Assembly: GCF_005869935.1 (NCBI RefSeq)
Contig: NZ_SZQF01000003.1
Span: 186,001-250,000, forward strand
Origin: Winogradskyella algicola
Lineage (GTDB): Bacteria > Bacteroidota > Bacteroidia > Flavobacteriales > Flavobacteriaceae
Reading direction: 5' to 3'
DNA: 64,000 nt
Shown: piece after piece, positions 8,469 through 17,604 of the stretch
How positions within the stretch are numbered: the first letter of the stretch is position 1
How the letters are laid out: every line of letters begins with the position of its first letter
Notes under the pieces: model-generated
Databases searched by the model: none
What the model saw: only the letters and a program-made list of their open reading frames with translations
What the model was told of the DNA's origin: nothing
Made by a program: the position numbers and the translations under genes

Positions 8469-9059
8469 ATGAGTGCATATCTTCATAATACTATTCCTAA
8501 TTTAAAACCGTTTGATTACGATCGTCATCACGATTCTCATTTTATAAATCAGCAATGGGTTTTGGTAAATGGTATTTCTAAAAAGAAAGCGATTTATACT
8601 TTTAGGGATGATAATATCTTAGAGATAAGAAGAAAAGACGCTACCGTAAAAACATCTTGGACCATATGCATACAAAACATCTTTACCATAGAAACCGAAG
8701 ATGGTATTATTAACGTAAAGGCTTATTTTAAGGATGATGATATATTGGTTTTAAATCATCAGGACAAGGAAGAGTTTGCCATGTATATAAATACTACAAA
8801 TTATTCTGAAGAGTTAAATTCTATTGAAGATATCCAGGAGTACTTAAAGACAAAATATCAAAAGAAAGTTAATAAGGTTATACATAAACACAAATTCTAT
8901 TACATCTCAAAATCTAAAGAATTTGGGCCGTGTACGGTTAAAGAGCTTAAAGTAAAAGTAGATAACGAAGACATTAGCGCCTATTGTTTTGTTCGCGATG
9001 TAAATGAAGAGGATTATGCCAAGCGCTTACGTGTTATTGACTTATTGCAAGAACTTTAG
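8469..9059 (+). CDS. Hypothetical protein with a GYF_2-like C-terminal segment
   Basis: The 196-residue cytoplasmic protein is not recognised. The first 130 residues look like a mixed alpha/beta or PH-like fold. The last 60 (FYYISKSKEFGPCTVKELK, then ISAYCFVRD) resemble the GYF_2 domain, which is thought to bind peptides and often sits on bacterial membrane proteins. No signal peptide or membrane segment is visible. It follows the LytTR gene by 66 bases and ends in a 4-base convergent overlap with the next gene. The GYF_2 assignment is tentative. Confidence 0.6.
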   Translation: MSAYLHNTIPNLKPFDYDRHHDSHFINQQWVLVNGISKKKAIYTFRDDNILEIRRKDATVKTSWTICIQNIFTIETEDGIINVKAYFKDDDILVLNHQDKEEFAMYINTTNYSEELNSIEDIQEYLKTKYQKKVNKVIHKHKFYYISKSKEFGPCTVKELKVKVDNEDISAYCFVRDVNEEDYAKRLRVIDLLQEL

Positions 9060-9892
9060 TTACTTTTATAAAATTCGTATTTAGCGAGCTCTAATTTAAC
9101 AACAGCCTCCCAATGCTCTTGGGTTTCTCTCTTATCACCTCGCTGCGTCTCTTGGTCATATCTTTGTTGCCTCAATTCCATTTCGCTAAAAATACGGTTA
9201 AAAATGGGTTTGGCTTTTTCTGCATTTTTACTGGTTATATTAGCATCGGCAAGTTCTTTTCGTAATTTTCTAGAATAAATTTCAGTAATATCGAAATGAA
9301 TTTGTTCATGACGAAGCACATAGTCGTTTCTACCCTCTACAACCACCCAACTTTTGTTAGTATTAAAAACACTTTGTATAAATACTTTTCCTTCTTTTAA
9401 CATGTTTACACCAGATTCGTATCCAAAACCAGAGTTAGTCATAGCGAGCGTATTTGGATAATTTAGCGTATCTGGCACACCTTTAAAATCATCCCAAGTT
9501 AGTTTTCTGTCAGCACTCCAATTTATTTTCGCTTCATATTTTTTTGCGTTTTTAACACTAAAAATTTTAGCTTGGAGTCTATGGCAGGTATTGGTGGTAC
9601 CAGGTAATTTATGCTCTGTTATTTTTATAAGATTGGCACCTGCCTTTCTTGCTAGTTCCTTCAGATTAAGAATATTCTGGTAATAGGTACAATTTCCGTT
9701 TAAACCACCATGATTTGCCTCCAATACTCCGACGACATCCCCTTCTATAGATTGCACATCTGCAATATCTAAAACAACAACTAAAGCATCTTTTGGCAAT
9801 GGAGGAAATGTTTTGGTTATTGTACTTTTTAACTTTGGTGCACAAGCTGCAACAACTATAAGAACCAAGATGTATATTAATCTTTTAATCAT
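9056..9892 (-). CDS. Lipoprotein with DUF922 (putative zinc protease) domain
   Basis: The 278-residue protein has a lipoprotein signal ending in VAAC (Cys17). An N-terminal part (about 25-110) has a Cys-containing segment that resembles small secreted stress domains. The rest resembles DUF922, a family of predicted secreted Zn-dependent proteases, with HEQIH at 195-199 as the HExxH-type metal site and WDDFKG at about 133-138. A basic, Gln-rich C-terminus follows. Substrate unknown. It lies downstream of lpd on the same strand but is separated from it by a terminator. Confidence 0.75.
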   Translation of the reverse strand: MIKRLIYILVLIVVAACAPKLKSTITKTFPPLPKDALVVVLDIADVQSIEGDVVGVLEANHGGLNGNCTYYQNILNLKELARKAGANLIKITEHKLPGTTNTCHRLQAKIFSVKNAKKYEAKINWSADRKLTWDDFKGVPDTLNYPNTLAMTNSGFGYESGVNMLKEGKVFIQSVFNTNKSWVVVEGRNDYVLRHEQIHFDITEIYSRKLRKELADANITSKNAEKAKPIFNRIFSEMELRQQRYDQETQRGDKRETQEHWEAVVKLELAKYEFYKSN

Positions 9893-9904
9893 AAAAGCTA
9901 AAAT

Positions 9905-9931
9905 AAAAAAAGCGAACTAAAAAAGTTCGCT
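9905..9931 (-). terminator. Rho-independent terminator of lpd
   Basis: The 8-bp stem AGCGAACT/AGTTCGCT (9911-9918 with 9924-9931) is followed on the minus strand by a T-run. It separates lpd from the lipoprotein gene downstream. The stem resembles that of the terminator at 6011-6030. Confidence 0.8.
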
Positions 9932-9970
9932 TTTATTGGTTTAGATTACTGATTTTTAATAGTTGTATTT

Positions 9971-11371
9971 TTAAACATGCAACGCTCTATCATCAGTAGC
10001 AGCTAAAGCGGCTTCTTTAACAGCCTCAGCAAATGTTGGATGCGCATGTGAGTATCTCGATATATCTTCTGCAGAAGCTCTAAACTCCATCGCTGTTACG
10101 GCTTCAGCAATTAAATCTGCACAACGTGCACCAATCATATGCACACCTAAAACTTCGTCTGTAGTTTTATCTGCTAAGATTTTTACAAAACCATCAATAT
10201 CTCCACTTGCTCTAGCTCTACCTAAAGCTCTAAACGGAAACTGACCTACTTTATATTCAGTGCCCACTTCTTTAAGCTCCTCTTCTGTTTTGCCAACTGC
10301 TGCAACTTCTGGCCAGGTATAAACCACTCCCGGAATAAGGTTATAATCAATATGTGGTTTTTGACCTGCTAAAGTTTCAGCAACAAATACACCTTCTTCT
10401 TCGGCTTTATGAGCTAACATTGCGCCTTTAATTACATCTCCAATAGCGTAGATATTAGAAATATTGGTTTGTAAGTGCTCGTTAACCTCTACTTGTCCTC
10501 TATCATTCAATTTTACTCCAGCAGCTTCTACATTTAATCCATCTGTGTATGGACGACGGCCAACTGATACTAAACAATAGTCACCTTTAAATTCAACAAC
10601 CTCACCTTTTTTGTTTTCGGCTTTGACGATAACCTCATCTCCTTTGCGCTCTACCGATTGAACTTTGTGAGATACCATCATATTACATTTCGCTTTCTTA
10701 AAGACTTTATTAAGCTCTTTTGATAAGCCTGCATCCATGGTTGGCAAGATTCTGTCCATGTATTCTATAACAGTAACCTCTGCTCCCAAACGACGGTATA
10801 CTTGCCCAAGTTCTAAGCCAATAACTCCTCCGCCAATAATCATTAAGTGTTTTGGTACTTCTTTTAATTTTAAAGCTTCAGTAGAGGTTATAATTCGTTC
10901 TTTATCAATATTGATAAAAGGAAGATTTGATGGCTTAGAACCTGTTGCTATAATAATATGTTTTGCTTCTATTTCACCAGCATCTTTTCCTTCAATTTTA
11001 ATGTGCGTAGCATCTTTAAAAGAGCCTAACCCTTCGTAAACATCAATTTTATTTTTCTTCATTAAAAAGTCTATACCACCTGTAGTTTGGTCTACAACGG
11101 CTTGTTTGCGTGCAATCATCTTTTCGAGATTCACTTTAATTTCGCCTGGTATTTCTATACCGTGTTCTTCAAAGTGTTTTGTAGCTTCTTCATAATGATG
11201 TGAAGAACTTAATAATGCCTTACTTGGAATACAGCCCACGTTAAGACATGTGCCACCAAGCGTTGAATATTTTTCTATAATTGCAGTTTTCATGCCTAGT
11301 TGCGCACAACGTATTGCTGCTACATATCCTCCAGGTCCAGATCCTATTACTGCTACATCGTAAGAATTCAT
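9971..11371 (-). CDS. lpdA: Dihydrolipoyl dehydrogenase
   Basis: The 466-residue flavoenzyme re-oxidises dihydrolipoamide in 2-oxoacid dehydrogenase complexes. FAD binding: GSGPGGYVAAI (10-20). Redox disulfide: Cys42 and Cys47 in GGTCLNVGCIPSK. NAD binding: IIGGGVIGLELGQVYRRLG. Second FAD motif: IYAIGDVIKGAMLAHKAEEEG. The catalytic His-Glu pair lies in SHAHPTFAEAVKEA near the C-terminus. Length is normal. No E1 or E2 subunit gene is adjacent. An outer-membrane barrel gene lies 5 bases upstream on the same strand, which suggests joint transcription. Confidence 0.96.
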   Translation of the reverse strand: MNSYDVAVIGSGPGGYVAAIRCAQLGMKTAIIEKYSTLGGTCLNVGCIPSKALLSSSHHYEEATKHFEEHGIEIPGEIKVNLEKMIARKQAVVDQTTGGIDFLMKKNKIDVYEGLGSFKDATHIKIEGKDAGEIEAKHIIIATGSKPSNLPFINIDKERIITSTEALKLKEVPKHLMIIGGGVIGLELGQVYRRLGAEVTVIEYMDRILPTMDAGLSKELNKVFKKAKCNMMVSHKVQSVERKGDEVIVKAENKKGEVVEFKGDYCLVSVGRRPYTDGLNVEAAGVKLNDRGQVEVNEHLQTNISNIYAIGDVIKGAMLAHKAEEEGVFVAETLAGQKPHIDYNLIPGVVYTWPEVAAVGKTEEELKEVGTEYKVGQFPFRALGRARASGDIDGFVKILADKTTDEVLGVHMIGARCADLIAEAVTAMEFRASAEDISRYSHAHPTFAEAVKEAALAATDDRALHV

Positions 11372-11376
11372 ATATT

Positions 11377-11931
11377 TTATTTTATTTTAAATTGTAATGA
11401 TAATTGAAATGCTCTGTTTTGATTTTTGGTTTCTACTCTGGTTACGTCTGTTAAACCAATATAGTAACGTAAGGATGCACTAACTTTATTAGAAATTGCA
11501 TAACTGGTTCCTAGGTTAATACCAAAATCTCTATCAAAAAAATCTGTTTTTACATCTGCTAAAGAACCTGTTCCATTTTTTGCGGTAACAAGTAATCCCA
11601 CTTGTGGGCCAGCATCTAGACTAAATGTTTGTGATAAAAAATACTTTACCATTACCGGCAAAGCAACATAATTTAGTCTTACTCTTTTATTGTCTCCCTC
11701 GCTCAACTCAAAACCATAAACTGTAAACATCAATTCTGGCTGTATGTTAACATCTTTAGCTATATCAATCTCCATAAAAAATCCTGCATGAAAATTAACT
11801 AAAGATGATAAATCTGATGTACCATCACCTGCTAGACTCGCAAGGTTACCACCTATTTTTATACCAACTGGATGCTGCTGTGCACTAAGATTGCCACAAA
11901 CAAAAAACAATACAACAAAAAGTAGTCTCAT
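11377..11931 (-). CDS. Outer-membrane beta-barrel protein (PorT-like/OMP_b-brl family)
   Basis: The 184-residue protein has a signal peptide (about residues 1-17, ending SAQ) and then alternating polar and hydrophobic strands as in eight-stranded barrels. It ends with a strand finishing in QFKIK. Features such as VGIKIGGNLASLAG near the N-terminus are common in Flavobacteria barrel proteins. The role is unknown and may be structural. It precedes lpd by 5 bases. A TATTTTTG -7 box lies 18 bases upstream on the minus strand. Confidence 0.8.
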   Translation of the reverse strand: MRLLFVVLFFVCGNLSAQQHPVGIKIGGNLASLAGDGTSDLSSLVNFHAGFFMEIDIAKDVNIQPELMFTVYGFELSEGDNKRVRLNYVALPVMVKYFLSQTFSLDAGPQVGLLVTAKNGTGSLADVKTDFFDRDFGINLGTSYAISNKVSASLRYYIGLTDVTRVETKNQNRAFQLSLQFKIK

Positions 11932-11949
11932 CTATTCTTTAGTGAGTCA

Positions 11950-11957
11950 CAAAAATA
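11950..11957 (-). promoter_or_regulatory. -7 promoter box of the barrel protein-lpd transcript
   Basis: TATTTTTG on the minus strand fits TAnnTTTG and lies 18 bases before the ATG. No clear -33 TTG at the usual spacing. Confidence 0.45.
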
Positions 11958-11999
11958 CAATATAGTTTATTGAAATACTACTAAATACCTATTAAAGCC

Positions 12000-12626
12000 T
12001 TAGGAGGGAAATCCTAACATTTCTCCCATTCCTACTGTAAATAACCAAGAACCATAAATAGCGTGCTCTATAGAAACTAAAAGTGTAGATTTTGTTTTCT
12101 TAAACGTTAGCGCAAATAAAATGCCACCTAAAAAGGTTAGCAGCATTACTAAAGTATTTTTAAAGAAGAGGTGTGCCAAAGAAAACAAGGCAGCGTTTAC
12201 TAAAATAAACAAGGAGTTATTTCTAAATAAAGATTCGTAACGCTGAAAGAAAAACGTTCTGTACAGTAATTCTTGAGGGTATACTGAAAAAATGGAGTAT
12301 ACAAACAAAATGGCAACCCATAAAAGCGGTTTGGATTTTATCACAACAAATAGATTTTTAGAGTCAACCAAATATATATATGCAGAGGTAGCGGCAACTA
12401 TGATAAAAAGCTTTATGAAAGTGCGTTGCCAAAACTGTGTCCAATTAATATGTTGCCTTATTTTAAACTTATTGTTTTCAACCTTTAAGAGAACGAAAAC
12501 GACGTAGCTAAAGCCAAGTAAACCTAAAACTAATTTGAGCCATAGCTGAAACGTTAGTACCAAACTGATTGGTATTAAAATAAAGACAATAAAAAACTCA
12601 ACAAGTCTATACCTTACGCTTTGCAT
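12000..12626 (-). CDS. CPBP family intramembrane metalloprotease
   Basis: The 208-residue membrane protein has about six hydrophobic segments. The CPBP (CAAX protease/bacteriocin-processing) motifs are present in order: PQELLYRTFFFQRYESLF (about 113-130, with a QE pair in place of the usual EE), FSLAHL, and IEHAIYGSW near the C-terminus. Members cleave membrane proteins or prenylated or signal peptides. The substrate here is unknown. It is 1 base from the Lrp gene on the same strand and may share its transcript. Confidence 0.82.
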   Translation of the reverse strand: MQSVRYRLVEFFIVFILIPISLVLTFQLWLKLVLGLLGFSYVVFVLLKVENNKFKIRQHINWTQFWQRTFIKLFIIVAATSAYIYLVDSKNLFVVIKSKPLLWVAILFVYSIFSVYPQELLYRTFFFQRYESLFRNNSLFILVNAALFSLAHLFFKNTLVMLLTFLGGILFALTFKKTKSTLLVSIEHAIYGSWLFTVGMGEMLGFPS

Positions 12627-12627
12627 G

Positions 12628-13083
12628 CTACAATGTTATTGCTGTGGTGTGCTTTACTTCGTTAATCATAAACATACTATGTGTACTTCCAATATGATCT
12701 ATATTTGTTAGCTTTTTTACCATAAAATTCCTAAAAGTTTCCATGTCGTCAACTAATACTTTTAACAAATAATCATAATCTCCACTTAGATGATAACACT
12801 CTAAAACCTCGTCTAATTTACAAACTTCTCGTTCAAATTTCATAACATAGTCTTGAGAATGCTGAACAAGCTTAACATGGCAGAAAGCAACAAAAGCTTT
12901 GTTAACTTTCATTTTATCTATTAACGCCACATAGTTTTTAATGACTCCCCTTTTCTCTAACTTTCTAATGCGCTCATACACTGCTGTAACCGAAAGCCCT
13001 AAGATATTGGAGAGCGCTTTATTAGTCTGCTTACTATCGTTCTGAAGAATTTTAAGTAATTGTTTATCTATTTTATCTAACAT
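12628..13083 (-). CDS. Lrp/AsnC family transcriptional regulator
   Basis: The 151-residue protein has an N-terminal winged helix-turn-helix (about residues 4-62, ILQNDSKQTNKALSNILGLS, then VYERIRKLEKRGVIKNYVA). The C-terminal RAM/effector domain contains VLECYHLSGDYDYLLKVLVDD. It is divergent from a PLP-dependent sulfur amino-acid lyase across 162 bases, a layout typical of an amino-acid-responsive regulator controlling its neighbour. A CPBP gene follows 1 base after the stop codon. Confidence 0.93.
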   Translation of the reverse strand: MLDKIDKQLLKILQNDSKQTNKALSNILGLSVTAVYERIRKLEKRGVIKNYVALIDKMKVNKAFVAFCHVKLVQHSQDYVMKFEREVCKLDEVLECYHLSGDYDYLLKVLVDDMETFRNFMVKKLTNIDHIGSTHSMFMINEVKHTTAITL

Positions 13084-13113
13084 CTAATTAATATTTATCT
13101 AAAAAACTAATAC

Positions 13114-13135
13114 ATAGATTATAAATATAGATTAT
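13114..13135. promoter_or_regulatory. Direct repeat in the lrp/lyase divergent region, possible Lrp site
   Basis: ATAGATTAT occurs twice 13 bases apart (13114-13122 and 13127-13135), close to the start of the Lrp gene. The spacing and AT-rich content would suit an Lrp-type operator. This is inference only. Confidence 0.3.
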
Positions 13136-13245
13136 TTGCCTAATAATACTACTCAATAACAAATAATTTTCTATTAAATAGAGTAACTATTGATTTTTGT
13201 TCTAAAAATAATCACATTTGTTTAAAGCAATATAAAAATATAGAT

Positions 13246-14460
13246 ATGGAATTTAAACCTGCAAACAACATACAAGATTTACAATATTTTGGAGAATTTG
13301 GTGGAGTAAATCCGTCAATTTCAGATTCTTCTACCTACACTTTTTTATCTGCAAAAACCATGTTTGACACCTTTGAAGGTAATGCAGATGGTTGTTACTT
13401 ATATTCACGTCATTCTTCACCCTCGAATTTGTATTTAGGTGAAGCCCTTGCTGCTATGGAAGGCACAGAAACTGCAACAGTTACCGCTTCTGGTATGGGG
13501 GCAATTACACCTGTATTAATGCAATTGTGCGAAGCTGGAGAACATATTGTAAGCAGTAGAACCATTTACGGTGGAACTTATGCTTTCTTAAAAAACTTTG
13601 CTCCAAGACTAGGTATTAATACTTCATTTGTAGACATTACTAAATTAAATGTTGTTGAAGCTGCAATTACACCAAAAACTAAAGTACTTTATTGCGAATC
13701 TGTAAGTAATCCATTGCTTGAAGTTGCTGATATTAAAGGATTGGCTGAATTGGCAAAAAAACACAATCTGAAACTAGTTGTAGACAATACATTTTCACCT
13801 TTATCTATCTCACCTACAAAATTAGGTGCAGATGTGGTCATCCATAGTTTAACAAAGTTTATTAACGGTTCCTCAGACACTGTTGGTGGTGTTGTATGTG
13901 GTACACAAGAGTTTATAGACCAGCTAAGAAATGTAAATGATGGTGCAGCAATGTTATTAGGCTCCACAATGGATAGTTTGCGCTCTGCATCTGTGTTAAA
14001 AAACCTTAGAACATTACACATAAGAATGCAACAGCACAGCCATAATGCAAGCTACCTAGCTAGCAAATTTGAAAAAGATGGTCTAAAAACTGTTTATCCT
14101 GGTTTAGCATCGCACCCTTCGCACGAATTGTTTAAATCTATGATGAACGATAAGTACGGTTTTGGCGGCATGTTAACTATTGATGTTGGCTCATTAGACA
14201 AAGCCAATGCATTAATGGAATTAATGCAAGAGCGTAACTTAGGTTATTTGGCTGTAAGCTTAGGCTTCTACAAAACTTTATTTAGTGCACCAGGTAGTTC
14301 TACATCCTCTGAAATACCAGAAGATGAACAGGAAGAAATGGGCTTGAGCGATGGACTTATTCGTTTTTCTATAGGTTTAGATGCAGACATAGATCGTACC
14401 TACGAAATGATGAAGGCATGTATGATTGAACTGAATATTCTTAAAGCTGAATTAGCTTAA
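13246..14460 (+). CDS. Cys/Met metabolism PLP-dependent enzyme (methionine gamma-lyase/cystathionine gamma-synthase-like)
   Basis: The 404-residue fold-type I enzyme breaks or builds C-S bonds in cysteine and methionine metabolism. The active-site lysine is Lys204 in SLTKFINGSSDTVGG. The YSRHSSPSNLYLGEALAAMEGTE stretch carries the usual phosphate-binding Tyr/Arg, and VVDNTFSPLSISP carries the PLP-stacking Asp. A gamma-lyase that degrades methionine is the likeliest role because of the divergent Lrp regulator, but the exact reaction cannot be fixed. No met biosynthesis genes are adjacent. Confidence 0.85.
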   Translation: MEFKPANNIQDLQYFGEFGGVNPSISDSSTYTFLSAKTMFDTFEGNADGCYLYSRHSSPSNLYLGEALAAMEGTETATVTASGMGAITPVLMQLCEAGEHIVSSRTIYGGTYAFLKNFAPRLGINTSFVDITKLNVVEAAITPKTKVLYCESVSNPLLEVADIKGLAELAKKHNLKLVVDNTFSPLSISPTKLGADVVIHSLTKFINGSSDTVGGVVCGTQEFIDQLRNVNDGAAMLLGSTMDSLRSASVLKNLRTLHIRMQQHSHNASYLASKFEKDGLKTVYPGLASHPSHELFKSMMNDKYGFGGMLTIDVGSLDKANALMELMQERNLGYLAVSLGFYKTLFSAPGSSTSSEIPEDEQEEMGLSDGLIRFSIGLDADIDRTYEMMKACMIELNILKAELA

Positions 14461-14472
14461 AATAAATATTAA

Positions 14473-14613
14473 AAAAAAGAGGTCGTCTAAAAAGTAGGAG
14501 AATCTGTCATTCTGAATTTATTTCAGAATCTCAATAATTTGATTTTCAATTTGTTTTAGAATCTGAAACGAGTTCAGGTTGACAAACATTAACTTTTTAG
14601 ACAACCTCTTTTT
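14473..14613. terminator. Long bidirectional hairpin with a palindromic repeat in its loop
   Basis: AAAAAAGAGG and GTCTAAAAAGT (14473-14495) pair with ACTTTTTAGAC and CCTCTTTTT (14592-14613), leaving a 2-base mismatch. The stem is about 20 bp and sits between convergent genes, with A/T-runs on both sides as in a two-way terminator. The roughly 96-base loop is a GTCATTCTGAA-type element: GTCATTCTGAA (14506-14516), TTTCAGAATCTC, and TTCAGGTTGAC (14573-14583). Confidence 0.75.
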
Positions 14614-15635
14614 TATTTCCCTTTTAGACGCATCCAAAGTGCCGACATTGTAAAACTAAAATCTTCTATTTCTGGCTTAAAAGGCAACATATTTAAGCGG
14701 TTATTCTCTTTAAATAATTTTAAATTAAAAATTGCTTTATAACCTTCTTTGGTTTGCACTAAAGGGTATCTTAAATCTCTATACATATATTCTTCATTCT
14801 CTAGAAATTCAACATTATAATAGTTATTGCTAAACCAAGCTAAACCTTTAATATCATTATATTCTAAAGATGTGAGCGCTCTAGTTTTTGGAATGGTTTT
14901 CCAATCTGAAAAACTTTTAGATGTATCTAATAACGAATAAAAACCAACGTGATAATTACGCTCTGTTTCAGCAATGCCATACCAAAGAATGTTGTTTAAA
15001 ATTGCAGGTTGTGTACTAAATCTTTCATAGCTTATATCATTTTCTTCCAATGAGGACTTAAAAACATTATCAATATAAAGCTTATTAAAAATCGTAAATA
15101 GCATGTAAACAGAACTTATTCCTATTCCAGCTTTTAACCAAAATCGTCGCTTTTCATTTTTACGATTGTAAAACATTAAAATAATTACGCTAAGCAAAAA
15201 AGGAACAGTATATAAAGGATCTGCCACTGCTATATTATTAAAAGCAACTCTGTAATTAGAAAATGGCGCAAATAATTGCGTTCCATAAGGTGTAAAGCTA
15301 TCTAAGATTGGATGCGTAAATAATGACCAAAAGAATAATTTTACCCAATCATAAAGATTTGTATTGTTAATTCGTTTGCCTGTGTTAAAGAGATTAAAGA
15401 CAAGCCACCCTAATGTAAAAGCTCCAATAATTGAAAAGAAAATGGAGTGCATAAACCCTCTATGAAAGAGCATAATATCAATCTCATTTTTGAAGAAAAT
15501 GGCGCCAACAAAAACATCAAGATCTGGAATTGTACCACCTATTGCACCAAAAAGTAAAGCTTTATTGCCTATTTTTTTGCCTAGAACAGCTTCACCACAA
15601 GCGGCGCCTAAAACGATTTGAGTTAATGAATCCAT
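14613..15635 (-). CDS. Inner-membrane metal-dependent hydrolase (YdjM family)
   Basis: The 340-residue protein begins MDSLTQIVLGAACGEAVLG and continues GTIPDLD, LFHRGFMHS and SLFTHPILDSFTPYGTQLFAP. These His/Asp motifs define the LexA-binding, inner-membrane-associated metal-dependent hydrolase family. Several membrane helices follow (about 60-80, 90-110, 140-160 and 165-185), then a soluble C-terminal part with many aromatic residues. The reaction is unknown. It is convergent with the lyase gene and shares the long hairpin terminator with it. Confidence 0.85.
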   Translation of the reverse strand: MDSLTQIVLGAACGEAVLGKKIGNKALLFGAIGGTIPDLDVFVGAIFFKNEIDIMLFHRGFMHSIFFSIIGAFTLGWLVFNLFNTGKRINNTNLYDWVKLFFWSLFTHPILDSFTPYGTQLFAPFSNYRVAFNNIAVADPLYTVPFLLSVIILMFYNRKNEKRRFWLKAGIGISSVYMLFTIFNKLYIDNVFKSSLEENDISYERFSTQPAILNNILWYGIAETERNYHVGFYSLLDTSKSFSDWKTIPKTRALTSLEYNDIKGLAWFSNNYYNVEFLENEEYMYRDLRYPLVQTKEGYKAIFNLKLFKENNRLNMLPFKPEIEDFSFTMSALWMRLKGK

Positions 15636-15731
15636 AATTTTTTAAAATACAGACGCACAAATGTACGCAAGAATTGCTATTTGCATAGCATTGATGAAAA
15701 TCGTAACATTACGCAAATAAAGAATAAATAC

Positions 15732-17393
15732 ATGCAAGATAAAGACCCTGCAAATATTAAGGCTAAAGATCAAAATATTATTAATAATAAGGAGCTTAGT
15801 TTATCTGAAGCCATTATCCCTGTTGTAGTTTTAATGTGCTTATTAGCATATAACATCTTTTTTGCTGATGGAGAGATGTTTGGTGGCTATTCCAATCAAT
15901 TCATTCTCTTAATAGGTGGATTTGTAGCTTTTATTGTTGGTTTGCTAAATAAGGTTAATACGGCGACAATGGTGCAAGAAGTTTGGGAAAACCTAAAAAG
16001 TGTTTTTGTGCCTATAATGATTTTACTCTTGGTGGGAGCACTAGCAGGAACTTGGCTAATAAGCGGAGTCATTCCTGCCATGGTGTACTACGGTTTAAAA
16101 GTATTAAGCCCAGAGATCTTCTTACCAGCATCTGTAGTAATTGCTGCAGTTATCTCTATTGCAACAGGAAGTTCTTGGACAACTTCTGCAACGGTTGGTA
16201 TTGCACTAATTGGTATAGGCACAGCACTAGGTATTAATCCAGGAATAATTGCAGGAGCAGTAATCTCTGGCGCTTACTTTGGCGATAAAATGTCGCCATT
16301 AAGCGACACTACAAACTTAGCTCCTGCAATGGCAGGAACTGATTTGTTTACGCACATTAAATATATGACTTACACCACAGTACCAACCATACTTATTACT
16401 TTAGCCGTTTTTTCTGTAATTAGTTTTTCCATTGAAACTTCTGGAAGCTCAGATACAGAATTTCTACTTGGCACAATAAAACAATATTTTAATATTACAC
16501 CTTGGTTATTCTTGGTTCCTATCGCTGTAGTTGGTTTAATATTACTAAAAACTAAACCACTAGTAGCTCTAGGATCAGGCGTAGTTTTAGCCATTATTTT
16601 TGCATCTATTTTTCAACAAAACCTTATATCAGAAATCAGTACGTCCGCTTCAGAAACTTTAGTTAATTCTGTTTTTACTGATACCAATATTACCATTTCA
16701 AATAAAGACTATAAAGCTGCATTATCTGCGTCTGATATTGATAAAATCAAAAATGACAAAACATTAAGCAACCTATTCACAGACGATGACTTAAAAGGTG
16801 TATTTACCAAAGAAAAGTTAGAAATATTTTTTTCTACCGATTATAAAGATACTCCTACCATAAAACATAAAGCTGAAAGTTTAGATAAACTCATAACGAT
16901 CAAAAGACTCCAAAAACTTTTTAGTGCTGGCGGTATGAAAGGTATGCTTTGGACCATATATCTTATTATTTGCGCCATGGTTTTTGGCGGCATAATGGAT
17001 GGTATAGGCGCATTGTCTAGAATAACAAAAAAATTATTATCTGTTGCCAATACAATTTTTGGATTATTTGCAAGTACAGTGGTCAGTTGTCTAGGTTTAA
17101 ATGTAATAGCCTCAGATCAATACCTCGCACTTGTTATTCCCGGAAAAATGTTCAAAAAGGCCTATGAAGACAAAGGACTTGCACTAGAAAACCTCAGCAG
17201 AACACTTGAGGATTCTGGTACAGTAACTTCTGTTTTAATCCCTTGGAATACATGTGGCGCATATCAAAGTGGTGTTTTAGGCGTAGGAGTTGGCGAGTAT
17301 TTTGTATATGCTATTTTTAATTGGCTGAGCCCTTTTACTACTTTACTATTTGCTGCATTTAGAATTAAGATTAAATATTTATTGAAAAAGTAA
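15732..17393 (+). CDS. nhaC: NhaC-type Na+/H+ antiporter
   Basis: The 553-residue (from this ATG) inner-membrane antiporter would exchange Na+ for protons, useful for a marine cell. It has about 11 hydrophobic segments. The NhaC-family core reads ATGSSWTTSATVGIALIGIG, then ISGAYFGDKMSPLSDTTNLA, with polar residues in the membrane that suit ion transport. A long hydrophilic insertion (about residues 310-410) separates two halves. A TTG 51 bases upstream would add 17 residues, but the ATG is preferred because the extra part is unlike the family. The gene stands alone. Confidence 0.88.
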   Translation: MQDKDPANIKAKDQNIINNKELSLSEAIIPVVVLMCLLAYNIFFADGEMFGGYSNQFILLIGGFVAFIVGLLNKVNTATMVQEVWENLKSVFVPIMILLLVGALAGTWLISGVIPAMVYYGLKVLSPEIFLPASVVIAAVISIATGSSWTTSATVGIALIGIGTALGINPGIIAGAVISGAYFGDKMSPLSDTTNLAPAMAGTDLFTHIKYMTYTTVPTILITLAVFSVISFSIETSGSSDTEFLLGTIKQYFNITPWLFLVPIAVVGLILLKTKPLVALGSGVVLAIIFASIFQQNLISEISTSASETLVNSVFTDTNITISNKDYKAALSASDIDKIKNDKTLSNLFTDDDLKGVFTKEKLEIFFSTDYKDTPTIKHKAESLDKLITIKRLQKLFSAGGMKGMLWTIYLIICAMVFGGIMDGIGALSRITKKLLSVANTIFGLFASTVVSCLGLNVIASDQYLALVIPGKMFKKAYEDKGLALENLSRTLEDSGTVTSVLIPWNTCGAYQSGVLGVGVGEYFVYAIFNWLSPFTTLLFAAFRIKIKYLLKK

Positions 17394-17563
17394 AAATTTA
17401 TTATTCAAGTAAAATCGAACTATTTTAATAAGTTTGCATTTTACACCCTTCTATTTTATCATTATTACAAATTTAGAGGCACTTTTTTGAAGCCATATAC
17501 TTACACTATAACCTTATTGATTTATAATAAACAATTACTATAAAAACTTACTTGCCTATTGGG

Positions 17564-17571
17564 TATTTTTG
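17564..17571 (+). promoter_or_regulatory. -7 promoter box of the peroxiredoxin operon
   Basis: TATTTTTG fits TAnnTTTG and lies 33 bases before the peroxiredoxin ATG. It probably drives the three-gene operon. No -33 TTG at the standard spacing was found. Confidence 0.5.
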
Positions 17572-17604
17572 TGTTAAATCAATAATAAACTAAATAAAAA
17601 TACA

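Noticed and set aside
15681..15731. TTG start for the NhaC gene
   Set aside because: The added 17 residues are charged and unlike the family; the ATG at 15732 is a simpler choice.
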